From: an uncultured Lachnospiraceae bacterium
GTDB taxonomy: Bacteria; Bacillota; Clostridia; Lachnospirales; Lachnospiraceae
Length of the DNA: 31,583 nucleotides
Assembly: GCA_910579935.1 (NCBI GenBank)
Contig: CAJTVQ010000047.1
Location: 1-31,583, forward strand
Reading direction: 5' to 3'
Shown here piece after piece: positions 7,153 through 17,377 of this stretch. Below the pieces are notes generated by a model. That model saw only the letters and a program-made list of their open reading frames with translations. It had not been told where the DNA came from and did no database searches. The first letter of the stretch is position 1, and each line of letters starts with the position of its first letter. A program made the translations under genes and the position numbers.

Positions 7153-9645
7153 GTGAAAAATAATAATTTGGATTTTGGGAAATTTGATACAAAGGAAGTA
7201 AGGATACAGTCTTATGAAAGGTTTGATAAATCCATTTTTAATGATGTTTTTGAACGGGCTCTTTATAGCGTAGAAGAAATCATCGGACATATTAAAGAGG
7301 GGGACGAAGATAATAAGAAAGAAGTGAACAATATTATTGCATTCACAGGAGAGCGCGGGACAGGGAAAACGACGGCAATGGTATCTTTTGTCAACTATCT
7401 TCAGAAGGATATTAAGAAAGACAAAGTGTGGAAACCGAATTCCGTTGCAAAAGAATATAGTTTTCAATGCGTCCCGTTGATCGACCCCTCCAAACTGACT
7501 TCTGATGAAAATATGATTACGCTTGTTGTTGCATACATATATGAAAGTATAAAAGAAATTGCACATAAAGAAACCATGTACAGCAGGAGCAATGCCAGCA
7601 GTTTTATGGAGAAACTGAAGGAAGGGGTGCGTAAATGCCAGGAAATATATAATGTGGTCTGCGTAAAATATACTTCTTTCAGTAAAAATATCGAACAAAA
7701 TCCGGATACGGTTGAAACATTCAGCGAAATTGCAAAGGCGACCAGGGTCAGGGAATTGATACAGGAACTTGTGGATATCTATCTGAATATCCTGAGCGGT
7801 GAGAGCGGCAGTAAAAAAAGTATCTTAATCATACCGATTGACGATTTGGATACGAATATTAAAAATGCGTATACTTTGGCGGAGGATTTAAGAAGCTGCT
7901 TCATGGTTTCAAAGGTAATTATCATGATGGCTGTGAAGCTGGAACAATTGAATGATGTAATGCAGCTGAAGTTTTGTGAGGACTTTAAGAATCTGTCTTT
8001 GGAAGGTCAGAGAATGGATTCCAGCGCCGAAACTATGGCGACGAAATATCTGGAAAAACTGATTGCTTATGACAGAAGGATTGCCATGCCGACCCTGACG
8101 TTCCAAAGTCTGAATGATTATACAATTACTACAAGGCCGGATGAAAAAGGAAGGTACAGGGGCAGCATATTAGCAAGAGAGTTCCGGGAGAGAGGACAAG
8201 ATGAGCAGCCGGAAAAAGAAGAACCTTTGGTTCAATATACTTTAGGGGTGCTGCATCGGAAGACAGGCATCATGCTTGTGGTTAATGAACAGAATGTGCA
8301 TGAATTTATACCGTGCAATCTAAGGACCTTTCATCAGATGTTACAGACATTGGAAGCACAGGAGGATGTATCCCTGCAGGATATTATACGGCTGCGTGAA
8401 GAAGGTAAAGAGGAAATCCTTTTTGCCAGACAGCAGACTCTTTTGTCAAATTTGGAAAAGGTGCACAATTTTCTGCTGGATAATGTGATGAATGGGAGTA
8501 TGTCCAAAGAGCTGATCGGGATACTCCGAAGGCTTGGGCAGCAGCCGGTTGATACGATGAATGCTTTTTTGGTACGCAGTCTGTGCAGTGCATTGAAAGA
8601 TTCCATGGTAGGAAGATATATTCAGGAAAATCCTGTAATTATGAATTTTGTCTCACTGAACGTACATCCGCATTTAATTACGGTCGGGGATGTACTGTAT
8701 CTTTTGAATGAGGTAGAGCAGGCCGGTTCCGAATCCGGAATCCGTCAGTTTGCCATGGTTGTGAAAATGGTTTATTCCATTACCATGATCCGGCTGTTAT
8801 TTGCACAGGGGATAGAACCGCAGTATTTGGCGGCTTCCCAGCTTCTTGGCAGTACTATATGCAATCCTGCCATTCAGCTTCTGCCCGTGAGCAAGGGAAA
8901 CCAATCATATGAGTGGATGCCTCGTGTCAGGGGAGAGAAGATCGGAATAAAGGTTGATAAGGAACTGTATACTTTAGATGGGGAGAAAATAGATACAGAT
9001 GACGGAAAGCAGTCTAACGACGGGCAGGAGTGGAATATTCTTTCCATACCTACTATAGTCAGGATGAGTTTTTTTGTATTAGGGTATCACAGGATGAAAA
9101 GGTCGGAGCGGTTCCGGCAGATTGACCCGCATGTATATGAAGCGGGGGATTATCCGTTGATGAAATACAGAAGAAGCGCTGCCGAGGATATTAATTCGGC
9201 ATTACTGGCATTTCACTGGATGAGTTTTGTTTCGCTCAGCTTAACCCCGGAGAAGACAGCGGAGGCAATGCTTCATTGCCTGCATACCCGGTTATCCCAA
9301 ACAGGGGAATATAAAAAGCTGATAAGAGATATTGAGGAATGGAGAATGCAAAATGTCTGTGCCATTCCTATATATAGTATGGATATTCTGAATGAATTGG
9401 TTTGTGATATGCATGAAAAAAGATTTGAATATGATGATGGGACTGCAAGGGATAAAAGGCTCCACGGCTACATCTGTTTCATGGATTCTTTGAAGGAATC
9501 GCTAAAATCCGTAATAGAACGAACTTATATCGGGAGAGAAGAAAAAGAGGAACTGGAACAACGGCTTGATACATGTCCTGTTTTATTTCCGACAGGGGAT
9601 AAGCTGGAAGGCATTGAGGAAGAATTAAAGTGGCTGAATGAGTAG
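7153..9645 (+). CDS. rdrA: RdrA-like AAA/P-loop ATPase of a RADAR defence system
   Basis: A large P-loop ATPase of 830 residues from GTG 7153, which follows AAAGGGG by eight bases; 845 residues if ATG 7108 is used, which lacks a ribosome binding site. The Walker A motif is GERGTGKTT (residues 66-74). The Walker B strand ILIIPIDDLD ends with Asp230, Asp231 and Asp233. The remaining roughly 550 residues are helical with no signal peptide or membrane segment. Size, domain order and position directly before an adenosine-deaminase-like gene match RdrA of RADAR. There the ATPase assembles with RdrB and is needed for phage defence. I assign the name from domain layout and partnership, not from a database match. 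A KAP-like or STAND-like ATPase of another system is the alternative. Confidence 0.75.
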   Translation: MKNNNLDFGKFDTKEVRIQSYERFDKSIFNDVFERALYSVEEIIGHIKEGDEDNKKEVNNIIAFTGERGTGKTTAMVSFVNYLQKDIKKDKVWKPNSVAKEYSFQCVPLIDPSKLTSDENMITLVVAYIYESIKEIAHKETMYSRSNASSFMEKLKEGVRKCQEIYNVVCVKYTSFSKNIEQNPDTVETFSEIAKATRVRELIQELVDIYLNILSGESGSKKSILIIPIDDLDTNIKNAYTLAEDLRSCFMVSKVIIMMAVKLEQLNDVMQLKFCEDFKNLSLEGQRMDSSAETMATKYLEKLIAYDRRIAMPTLTFQSLNDYTITTRPDEKGRYRGSILAREFRERGQDEQPEKEEPLVQYTLGVLHRKTGIMLVVNEQNVHEFIPCNLRTFHQMLQTLEAQEDVSLQDIIRLREEGKEEILFARQQTLLSNLEKVHNFLLDNVMNGSMSKELIGILRRLGQQPVDTMNAFLVRSLCSALKDSMVGRYIQENPVIMNFVSLNVHPHLITVGDVLYLLNEVEQAGSESGIRQFAMVVKMVYSITMIRLLFAQGIEPQYLAASQLLGSTICNPAIQLLPVSKGNQSYEWMPRVRGEKIGIKVDKELYTLDGEKIDTDDGKQSNDGQEWNILSIPTIVRMSFFVLGYHRMKRSERFRQIDPHVYEAGDYPLMKYRRSAAEDINSALLAFHWMSFVSLSLTPEKTAEAMLHCLHTRLSQTGEYKKLIRDIEEWRMQNVCAIPIYSMDILNELVCDMHEKRFEYDDGTARDKRLHGYICFMDSLKESLKSVIERTYIGREEKEELEQRLDTCPVLFPTGDKLEGIEEELKWLNE

Positions 9646-9656
9646 CAGGGGGACGG

Positions 9657-12233
9657 ATGAAGGCAGCGATATTAGAAGGATTATATATTCTGTTGAAGCG
9701 GATTCCTGTTTCCTATGCACTGGATTATACTGGTACGGAATCCGATAAAAAGACGGGAAAAGATATTTTTGTCAGAGAATTCCTGAGACAATACCATATG
9801 TATTCAGAGAATGAAGTGAATTATATTTATGATTTAGTAATGGAACATGGAGAATCTTTGCCGTCAGTCGTATTCCGGCTGTTGAAAGAAGTAGCAGAAG
9901 AGTATTTGTATATGGATGGTGAAAATCTCTGCTGTCATCAGGATAAGATGCTGGATTTCCGCAAAATTTCCATGGGAATCGGTCAGCATCTGTTTATAAG
10001 TGCGTTTGAGGCAGCGAGAAAGAAACGGTCAGGCATGGCGGATCTTAGATTATATGATGCGCCGATCATAAAGACAGATGATCTGCGGTTAAAGCATATC
10101 CTAAATAACGGGATAGCAGAGAATCATTTCCATCTGAACGGTTCGGCGCCAACGGCGATGTTGTCATGGATATGCCTGATGAATCATCCCTCCAAACGAA
10201 ATAAGGAGTTTTTGGTTTTTGATGAGCGGAGAAATTTTTTTCCTTCTTTGGAGGAAGACCGGGGAAAGACACTGCAGGAGCAGGTGATAACGGCAGCTGC
10301 GCTCAGATTGATGCTGAATTATGTTATGAACGGCAGGCAGGCTGATGCCGCGAAAGTGCAGAAATGGCTGGACCTGTATCGTGCCGGGGTAGAAAGTGTG
10401 AAGGAACTTCAGCTGATGATTGACGGCGAACGTATTTTTTTACAAAAGGATGCGTTGGATTATATCCGTTTTTCCGTGCACAGGAGACCTTTGTTTTACC
10501 CATTGGCGGGAGAAAGGGAATTCCTGATTAATATATTTTTGAATGCCTGGGACCCGGATATATACGGGCAGAAATGGATAGGCGGGATGTACGCGTATTT
10601 GCTTATTTACTGCCGCTTTTACAGTGAGATGATTCAAAGCAATCAAACCGTAGGGTTTTATAATTTTATGAGGTATCAGGACAGAAAGGAAATATTTCTT
10701 GATTCATACCCGCGTTATTCCTGTCATGTCAAGAAAATGGCATTGGAAATGGCATTAGAGCAGGAATGTCTCGTCAGTCTGGAGGTGCGTATTACGCCGA
10801 AGCCGACCAGAAAGGCATTAGTTGCACAGCAAAAGTTATTTTCGGATAAAATTTTCGGTTGCGATGAGTCACGTTGTGCAGGCTGTGAGCATTATGATGA
10901 GATTTTAGGGCAGTGCAGCAGGCAGCAGTGTATCCGGGTTTATGAGCGCATGTTTTTTGTATATCATTTTGTAAAAATACCGGACAGTGCGCAGGGGAAG
11001 CCGGGGACTGGAATAGGTGCAGATGATATAAAATATAGACATTATGAACTGAGAAGAAGAAATATTTGGCCGATCATATGGAAATTTAACAAATTGAGAA
11101 AAGAAGAGAAAATTTTTGATAATGTATATGGTTTGGATGCATGCAATCAGGAAATTGGCTGCCGTCCGGAAGTGTTTGCGCCGTATTTCAGATTTGTCAG
11201 GGAACAGGATTCCTATATGGAGAACGATTTATTCGGGGAGCGGAAACTGCCCAGGCTTAAGATTACTTATCACGTGGGTGAAGATTTTTTGGACGTGCTG
11301 GATGGACTGAGGGCAGTTGAAGAGGCGGTAACCTTTTTGAAATTGGGGAGCGGGGACCGGCTTGGACATGCTTTGGCATTAGGAGTGGATGTGCGGAACT
11401 GGTATAGTATGAAAAAAATGCGGGTATATCTGAACCGGCAGGATATTTTGGATAATACCGCTTTTCTTTATCATATGATTATGGAGTATCGGCTGGATTT
11501 TCCCATTCTGCAGCAAAAGCTGGAATCCGATTTTTACAGAGATTTCAGAATTATTTATCCTGATATGCAGGGAGTATTAATAGATGATTATATTTTGTCC
11601 ATGCAGCTAAGAGGGGATGAACCCGGAATATATATGCAGTGGGAACGGATTTTGGCAGGCGAGGAGTTAGAGGAAGGCTGGAAAAGGCTGGATAACCGTT
11701 GGACCAGAGAGGCTTTGAACCATCCGGATGCAGTGAAGTTATTTTATAAATATCATTATGACCGGCACGCCAAATATGAGGGAGGAAGACCGGTTGAACA
11801 GAAGATTACAGAAGAGTATATAAATGCAGTCGCCCAGGTACAGAAGATTCTCTGTAATAAGGTTGCAGGGCTTGGTATCGGCATTGAGTGCAATCCATCT
11901 TCCAACATCCTGATTGGCATGACGAAAGAGTACATCGGACATCCGATTCTGCGCTTCAATCATTATAATCTGAGCGGAATGGATGAGGATGGAATACCGG
12001 AGATGTTTGTTTCCATAAATACGGATGATATGGGTGTGTTTGATACCAATCTTGAAAATGAATATGCCCTGATGGTATGTGCATTACAGCAGGAGAAAGA
12101 TGAAAAGGGACAGTCTAGATTTCCGATAGAAGAAATTTACCGCTGGATTGATCATATAAGGCGTATGGGATTGGAACAGAGTTTCAAACTTTCTGAAAGG
12201 ATAAAAGGGGAAATGCAGTATGGAAAAAATTAA
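9657..12233 (+). CDS. rdrB: RdrB-like adenosine deaminase-domain protein of a RADAR defence system
   Basis: The 858-residue protein carries all the metal and catalytic signatures of the adenosine deaminase fold, spread over a long chain. They are HFH (His157, His159; NHFHLNGS), HVGED (His539, Glu542), RLGHAL (His571) and NTDDMG (Asp790, Asp791), along with ECNPSSN before the last motif. Ordinary adenosine deaminases have about 330-350 residues; this size and the distance between motifs fit RdrB of RADAR, which deaminates adenosine-type substrates during phage infection. A Cys cluster (Cys402, 407, 410, 420, 425) in the large insertion could bind a metal. The gene starts 11 bases after rdrA behind GGGGGACGG, and overlaps the next gene by 14 bases. 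All catalytic residues are present, so the enzyme should be active. Confidence 0.85.
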   Translation: MKAAILEGLYILLKRIPVSYALDYTGTESDKKTGKDIFVREFLRQYHMYSENEVNYIYDLVMEHGESLPSVVFRLLKEVAEEYLYMDGENLCCHQDKMLDFRKISMGIGQHLFISAFEAARKKRSGMADLRLYDAPIIKTDDLRLKHILNNGIAENHFHLNGSAPTAMLSWICLMNHPSKRNKEFLVFDERRNFFPSLEEDRGKTLQEQVITAAALRLMLNYVMNGRQADAAKVQKWLDLYRAGVESVKELQLMIDGERIFLQKDALDYIRFSVHRRPLFYPLAGEREFLINIFLNAWDPDIYGQKWIGGMYAYLLIYCRFYSEMIQSNQTVGFYNFMRYQDRKEIFLDSYPRYSCHVKKMALEMALEQECLVSLEVRITPKPTRKALVAQQKLFSDKIFGCDESRCAGCEHYDEILGQCSRQQCIRVYERMFFVYHFVKIPDSAQGKPGTGIGADDIKYRHYELRRRNIWPIIWKFNKLRKEEKIFDNVYGLDACNQEIGCRPEVFAPYFRFVREQDSYMENDLFGERKLPRLKITYHVGEDFLDVLDGLRAVEEAVTFLKLGSGDRLGHALALGVDVRNWYSMKKMRVYLNRQDILDNTAFLYHMIMEYRLDFPILQQKLESDFYRDFRIIYPDMQGVLIDDYILSMQLRGDEPGIYMQWERILAGEELEEGWKRLDNRWTREALNHPDAVKLFYKYHYDRHAKYEGGRPVEQKITEEYINAVAQVQKILCNKVAGLGIGIECNPSSNILIGMTKEYIGHPILRFNHYNLSGMDEDGIPEMFVSINTDDMGVFDTNLENEYALMVCALQQEKDEKGQSRFPIEEIYRWIDHIRRMGLEQSFKLSERIKGEMQYGKN

Positions 12234-14808
12234 TAAATCTTGGCCGGAAGGAATACAGCGTTTTTGGAAAACTTTTGACAGGCTTGGTGACGTCGGACAG
12301 GAAAGCGGGTTTTATCCGGATGAAGGAAGGCTGGAAATATGCAGGTGCTTTAACCGGCAGTTAGACGAGAATATTCTGCATGATAAAGAACATATAAAAA
12401 TCCTGGTTATCCGCAAGAACGAATTGGACGAGAAATCGTATAGAATTATATCCCAGTTAACAAATCTGAAGAAATTGGTTTTAGAGTCGGTGGGGCCTTT
12501 TATTTTAGGGCTCAATGTGGAGAAATTGGAAAACCTTACCGAATTGGTAATTGCCTCGGCTTCTAACACGATACTTCCGCCTTGGATTCTTTCAATAAAG
12601 AATCTGCAGAATCTGAATATTTCAAATACCAGGATTGGGGGATTCCCGGACTGCAGTCAGTACACGGGCTATAAAAAGTGGAGAAAACTGGATATTTCTT
12701 ATACAGCAATAGAAAATCTTCCTGATTTTAAGGATGGGAAACTGGAACAACTGCGGGAACTCCGTGTGGCCAATACAGGGATGGAGCAAATACCATCCTG
12801 CTATTTTACGGGAGCGTTACGGCTTTTGGACTGCAGCAGCACGAGGATAAGTTCACTTGAGAATTTCGGGGAAGCAGAAAATCTGGAAGTATTTCGTTGT
12901 TCGGATAATGCATATCTGAAAGAACTTACAGGACTACGGATTAATCGGTTGCGGGTATTGGATGTAAGCCATTGTGCGGAATTAAGGAATCTTCCTGCGG
13001 AAGGGGATTACGACAAATTAGAAGTGGTAGCTGTTTGTGGAGACTTTTTTGATTCGCTGCCATTGAATTTGCTGGAACATTGCATAGGAAGGGGAATTCA
13101 TTTTAAACAGGAAAGTGTAAAAAGACTGAAAGGATTAAATTATGACAGCGGAAATCTTTCCAGGATACCGAAGGGAATGAAAGGAGTTTACATAGAGGGA
13201 ACTTTCTTCCGGCAGATGGATTTTCGATATTTGGTGGATAATGATTCCGAATTTCTGCGTTATTATATTGAGATGGATAAAAAGGGAGAACTGCGTCCGA
13301 AACACGAAACCAAAATTATGGTTTTGGAAGATGAACAGGGGGTGGGAGATTTATTCCTTCATAAATTGTTTCCGGAACATCTTCAGATATATTATGAAGA
13401 ATATGGAGGATTGAAAGTGCTGGATACGGCAGGCGGTGAATTGGATTATGTACGCCAAAAACTGGATTCGGATGTAGATATCAGTATATGGACGATGGAA
13501 AGCGGAGTCGATGAGCAGTTCATGCACCGCATTGTCTTTAGTGATCATGATTTTTTTATTGTAACATTAAAGGAGAGAGAAGGGATTAATTATCATGAAC
13601 GGGCATTGTACTGGTTAAAGGAAATCGAGCAGTGTGTCCGCTATGCTACTATTGCTTTTGCGGTAGTGAGCGAAAGTGAAAATGATTCCGTAATATTAAG
13701 CTTAAAGGAGGTCCGGCAGGAATGCGGGAGAAAATATTTCCGTTTCCTGAAAGAGGTGCATAATCTGTGTCTGCAGGATACGGAGGCATATGTGAAACTG
13801 ACCGACTGGCTGGTTGAGGGAATAAGGGAAAAGAGCAATTATGAAATGAAGATTCTTCCCGAATGGAAAAGTCTGCGGGGACAGATTGTGGCGTATTTGG
13901 ACCTGCGCAGGATCATTAACCAGGAAAGATTTGATTCATTGCTTTCTTTTGAGGAGAATTATGGAAAAAATGCTTTGGTGAATTATCTGATAGAGAGCAA
14001 AAGCCTGTTTCACATCAGGTATTCCGGAAAAGAAAATTATTATTTTAAAACGGAATGGGTTATCAGCGCCCTGTTCGCCTTACTTCGTGTTTTAAGGGAA
14101 GGGATTTTGAAAGATCCTTTTGCAATGGATGAGCTTCGGACTTATCTGCAGACAGAAAATATAGATTTTCTGGATTTTTTCCAGGATTCGGAATCATTGG
14201 GTTATCTTATGGATATTTTGGAAGAGATAGGGGTTGTATTCCGGGATGGAAGCGAGTATTATAATATGTTGGCGCTTCCGTATATGCCTGCAGCTTCGGC
14301 GATTCATAAAGAAATGCAGAATACGGATCTGATCATGTATAAAGCTTCCTATCCTATATTGACAGAGCAGATGGTTTCAAAAATTTCGGTTGTGCTGTTG
14401 AAGCATTGGCAGGTTGTGGAACAGGTGCAGAGGTATAAAGGCTGTCTGGTCTTTGAAGTGAAGGAGAAAGGGAAAAGCAGGGGATATCTTGTGGCCAGAA
14501 TGATCACCGGGTGTCCTGGAAAAATCATATTTTATGTTTTGGCAGGCAATGCAACAGGAAGAACAGGAACGGCTGCGGTAAGGATTCTGAAGGAAAGGTT
14601 AGTGAAAGTGCTGGATATATTGCAGGATTCTCAGAGTTTTCCGCTATGGAAGGCGGAAATTTACATATATTATGTAGTGAATGGTATTGGCAATTTCATT
14701 CCCCAGACGGAAATCAGTAATTATGTCAATTCGGGCTATGCGTCTGCATTTATGGCTCAGTATAATGCGTTTGTGGATATAGATGAAATATATAACGAAT
14801 TTTTTTGA
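12220..14808 (+). CDS. LRR-Roc-COR (Roco-like) protein with degenerate GTPase motifs
   Basis: The 862-residue protein has leucine-rich repeats over about residues 60-310 (LTNLKKLVLES, LENLTELVIAS, LQNLNISNT, LRELRVANT, LEVFRCSDN, LRVLDVSHC). A Ras-like (Roc) region follows at about 360-480, and a COR-like region with helical C-terminal part at about 540-860. The Roc fold is suggested by the strand KIMVL (from 365), IWTMESGVDEQFMHR in the switch II position, and IVTLKER. The P-loop reads EDEQGVGDL (370-378), with Asp replacing the essential Lys and Leu replacing Ser/Thr. The DxxG and NKxD motifs are also lost, so GTP binding is unlikely. It overlaps rdrB by 14 bases with AAAGGGG upstream, so co-translation is likely. 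A sensor or scaffold role is inference. The Roc-COR assignment is by pattern only; the LRR part is secure. Confidence 0.72.
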   Translation: MEKINKSWPEGIQRFWKTFDRLGDVGQESGFYPDEGRLEICRCFNRQLDENILHDKEHIKILVIRKNELDEKSYRIISQLTNLKKLVLESVGPFILGLNVEKLENLTELVIASASNTILPPWILSIKNLQNLNISNTRIGGFPDCSQYTGYKKWRKLDISYTAIENLPDFKDGKLEQLRELRVANTGMEQIPSCYFTGALRLLDCSSTRISSLENFGEAENLEVFRCSDNAYLKELTGLRINRLRVLDVSHCAELRNLPAEGDYDKLEVVAVCGDFFDSLPLNLLEHCIGRGIHFKQESVKRLKGLNYDSGNLSRIPKGMKGVYIEGTFFRQMDFRYLVDNDSEFLRYYIEMDKKGELRPKHETKIMVLEDEQGVGDLFLHKLFPEHLQIYYEEYGGLKVLDTAGGELDYVRQKLDSDVDISIWTMESGVDEQFMHRIVFSDHDFFIVTLKEREGINYHERALYWLKEIEQCVRYATIAFAVVSESENDSVILSLKEVRQECGRKYFRFLKEVHNLCLQDTEAYVKLTDWLVEGIREKSNYEMKILPEWKSLRGQIVAYLDLRRIINQERFDSLLSFEENYGKNALVNYLIESKSLFHIRYSGKENYYFKTEWVISALFALLRVLREGILKDPFAMDELRTYLQTENIDFLDFFQDSESLGYLMDILEEIGVVFRDGSEYYNMLALPYMPAASAIHKEMQNTDLIMYKASYPILTEQMVSKISVVLLKHWQVVEQVQRYKGCLVFEVKEKGKSRGYLVARMITGCPGKIIFYVLAGNATGRTGTAAVRILKERLVKVLDILQDSQSFPLWKAEIYIYYVVNGIGNFIPQTEISNYVNSGYASAFMAQYNAFVDIDEIYNEFF

Positions 14809-14827
14809 GATAAGAGAGGGTAGACCC

Positions 14828-16903
14828 ATGACGGTAAGAGAAATAAATATTGGGAGTATCGGCGGCATACATTATGAAATGTATGATCCGGACCCACGCA
14901 ATCTGGATATCCGGCAGATACTGGAACATTTTGAGGGGAAGCCTGATTTTCTGAATCTGAATGGATTGTTTTGGTCGGAACTGTTGTCCGGGGAATCTGT
15001 TGGGAGGATGATAACGGATTTTTTGGAAAGCAGTATGGGGATGGCGGGTTCCGAGCCATATGAACAGATGATACGCAGTGCACCTGAATTATTTAAAAAT
15101 ACAGTACAGGAAGCAAAAGTGCAGTTATGTGAGCAGGGGCTTTCTGAGCGGGAATATTTTGGGTATCTGGAAACCCTGGCTATTGTCTGCCGGATATACA
15201 GCAGACTGTATTTCGGTGCTTTTGAACTGACGGTTCATGAAGGTTTCCTGCTGGAATCATATTCTTCCCTCGAGATGCTGAACGATTGTCTGATACCGGC
15301 GAAAAATCCTTATTACTGGTTTTTAAAGAAGTATGTATGGAAAGAACTGCTGGATTTTCATCCGGATTGCGTTTGGATCAACGGAAGGATGACAGTTGCC
15401 AATATGGCTATTGCTAAATTTTTGAAAGGCAGGATTGACGGTGTTAAGATTTTTTGGGCGATGCCTGGGAGCGAATACTATGCCGCAAATAAGATTGAAG
15501 AATATTTACAATATAATACGCCGCTCTTTTCGGTAATAGACGGGATCGTGCTGGATGATTTTGAGAATACAAGAACTCATATCATACAGGTTTTGGAACA
15601 GGGAAGAGAATTAAGGGAAGTAAATAATCTGATGTATTCTGTAGGAGATGCGGAAGGAAATGTGAAAATTCACTGCAGCCATTATAAAAAATATGCGGAG
15701 ACATCTCCTGTGGCAATAGAAACTTCCGGCAGGGAGAAGCGGCCGAGGTATGATTATGAGATAGCGCCGTGGCAGGTAGTCAATATTAAATTGTATCCGC
15801 AGAGGATGTGTTCATGGAATAAATGCACTTTCTGCGGAATAAATAAAAAGTACAGGGTGGTGGGAGAGGAAGTAGAGCTGGAGGATAAGATAAAGCGAAT
15901 AGAGGAATTGCAGAAGGACGGCTGTAAATATTTTTGGTTTGTTGATGAAGAAATACCTGCAGAACGTATGAAAAAGTTTGCTCAGGCTGTACTTGCCAGT
16001 CACGTGCAGATAAGATGGCAGGTCAGGGCAAGGATAGCAAAGGGATTTGCCGACAGGGATTTGTGTAAATTGTTGTTTAATGCCGGGCTACGGGAAATCC
16101 GGTTTGGACTGGAATCGGCATCTTATAGAATTCTTAAGCTGATGAATAAAGTGGATGAGGATTTTTCGCTGGAACTGGTTGAGCAAATAGTGAGATTGTT
16201 TCATGAGGAGGGAATTTCCGTACATTTTCCCGTAATTACCGGGTTTCCCGGAGAAACCGATATGGAACGTGAACAGACGTATCAGTTTCTGCGCTACCTG
16301 AAAAATAAATATGAAAGTTTTACTTTTAATGTGAATGTACTTGGTTTGGACGTCAGCAGTTTATTGTTTAAGAACTGGCAGCATTATGGAATAAGCAGAG
16401 TCAGTTTCCCGTGTAATCCTCATTACTTTTTAGGAAATCTGGTGGCTTGGGATTGCGATGAAGTTCCGTTTCAGGAAGAAAGGCTGAAAATGGAGCGGGA
16501 TGACTTTATGAGAGAGGTTCTTTATCCATGGATGCCTGAGGATGCACTGATTTCTCCGCATATTTTTTATCGTTTAATGGAAACAGTGAGGAATACTTTA
16601 ATTGTGAAGGACAGAGGAGGGGGATGGGAGGAAAAGAACGGAGAGGATGTAAGGCTGAAATGGAATCCATCCGTGATTATGTGTTCACAACTATGCTATA
16701 ATGTGAAGGAACATCAGAAAATCGTAGCATCTGTTGATATGATGAAGGTGAGACAGGTTTTTGAAGAGCCTGTAACGATGGATGAGGCAGTCAGATGCCT
16801 GAAAGGTTTTTTGGTTGGTCAGACAGTTGAGGATTTGCAGGATTTTATTCGGCAGATGCTGAACCATGGGATCATAAAAATGTATTATAATCTTGTAAAA
16901 TAA
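14828..16903 (+). CDS. Radical SAM protein with B12-binding-like N-terminal domain
   Basis: The 691-residue protein has a radical SAM core (about residues 315-540) with the cluster motif CSWNKCTFC (Cys328, Cys333, Cys336). The CX4CX2C spacing occurs in cobalamin-type radical SAM proteins. Further core features are FVDEEI, RWQVRARI, GLREIRFGLES and VITGFPGET. The N-terminal part looks like the Rossmann-like B12-binding fold (DCVWINGRMTVANMAIAKFLK), but I see no DxHxxG cobalamin motif, so B12 use is uncertain. No SPASM cysteine set is evident. I chose ATG 14828 because GAGAGGG precedes it and the LRR gene ends at 14808; an ATG at 14783 lies inside that gene. A 52-base gap leads to the poly-Gly peptide gene, its likely substrate. 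Methyl transfer or crosslinking of that peptide is inference. Confidence 0.85.
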   Translation: MTVREINIGSIGGIHYEMYDPDPRNLDIRQILEHFEGKPDFLNLNGLFWSELLSGESVGRMITDFLESSMGMAGSEPYEQMIRSAPELFKNTVQEAKVQLCEQGLSEREYFGYLETLAIVCRIYSRLYFGAFELTVHEGFLLESYSSLEMLNDCLIPAKNPYYWFLKKYVWKELLDFHPDCVWINGRMTVANMAIAKFLKGRIDGVKIFWAMPGSEYYAANKIEEYLQYNTPLFSVIDGIVLDDFENTRTHIIQVLEQGRELREVNNLMYSVGDAEGNVKIHCSHYKKYAETSPVAIETSGREKRPRYDYEIAPWQVVNIKLYPQRMCSWNKCTFCGINKKYRVVGEEVELEDKIKRIEELQKDGCKYFWFVDEEIPAERMKKFAQAVLASHVQIRWQVRARIAKGFADRDLCKLLFNAGLREIRFGLESASYRILKLMNKVDEDFSLELVEQIVRLFHEEGISVHFPVITGFPGETDMEREQTYQFLRYLKNKYESFTFNVNVLGLDVSSLLFKNWQHYGISRVSFPCNPHYFLGNLVAWDCDEVPFQEERLKMERDDFMREVLYPWMPEDALISPHIFYRLMETVRNTLIVKDRGGGWEEKNGEDVRLKWNPSVIMCSQLCYNVKEHQKIVASVDMMKVRQVFEEPVTMDEAVRCLKGFLVGQTVEDLQDFIRQMLNHGIIKMYYNLVK

Positions 16904-16955
16904 GTAATTCGATGCTATAATTTGAAAGAAGATAAAAACAGATTGGAATGTTAAT

Positions 16956-17174
<219 letters not shown>

Positions 17175-17274
17175 TGGATAATATCAGGAACCGTATGGAC
17201 GGAAGTCCGTTATCAGTTTGTCGGGAAAGATAACATAAGAAAGTGATATTATGCAATCGGGGAATCTACATAGC

Positions 17275-17305
17275 AAACGGACACAGCTGTATGCTGTGTC
17301 CGTTT
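17275..17305 (+). terminator. Strong intrinsic terminator of the RADAR-like / radical SAM operon
   Basis: Thirteen-base arms AAACGGACACAGC (17275-17287) and GCTGTGTCCGTTT (17293-17305) enclose a five-base loop. The structure ends in TTTT then AAATT. It closes the operon that ends with the poly-Gly peptide. Confidence 0.88.
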
Positions 17306-17377
17306 TAAATTACAGTTTTTTATACAGAGCGGGGCGGATATACAGCATAGAGCAGAAAAGGGGGGGACAAAACAGCG

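Noticed and set aside
14828..16903. Radical SAM protein called a cobalamin-dependent methyltransferase
   Set aside because: The N-domain looks B12-like, but the cobalamin-ligand motif DxHxxG is not visible, so the cofactor and reaction stay open.
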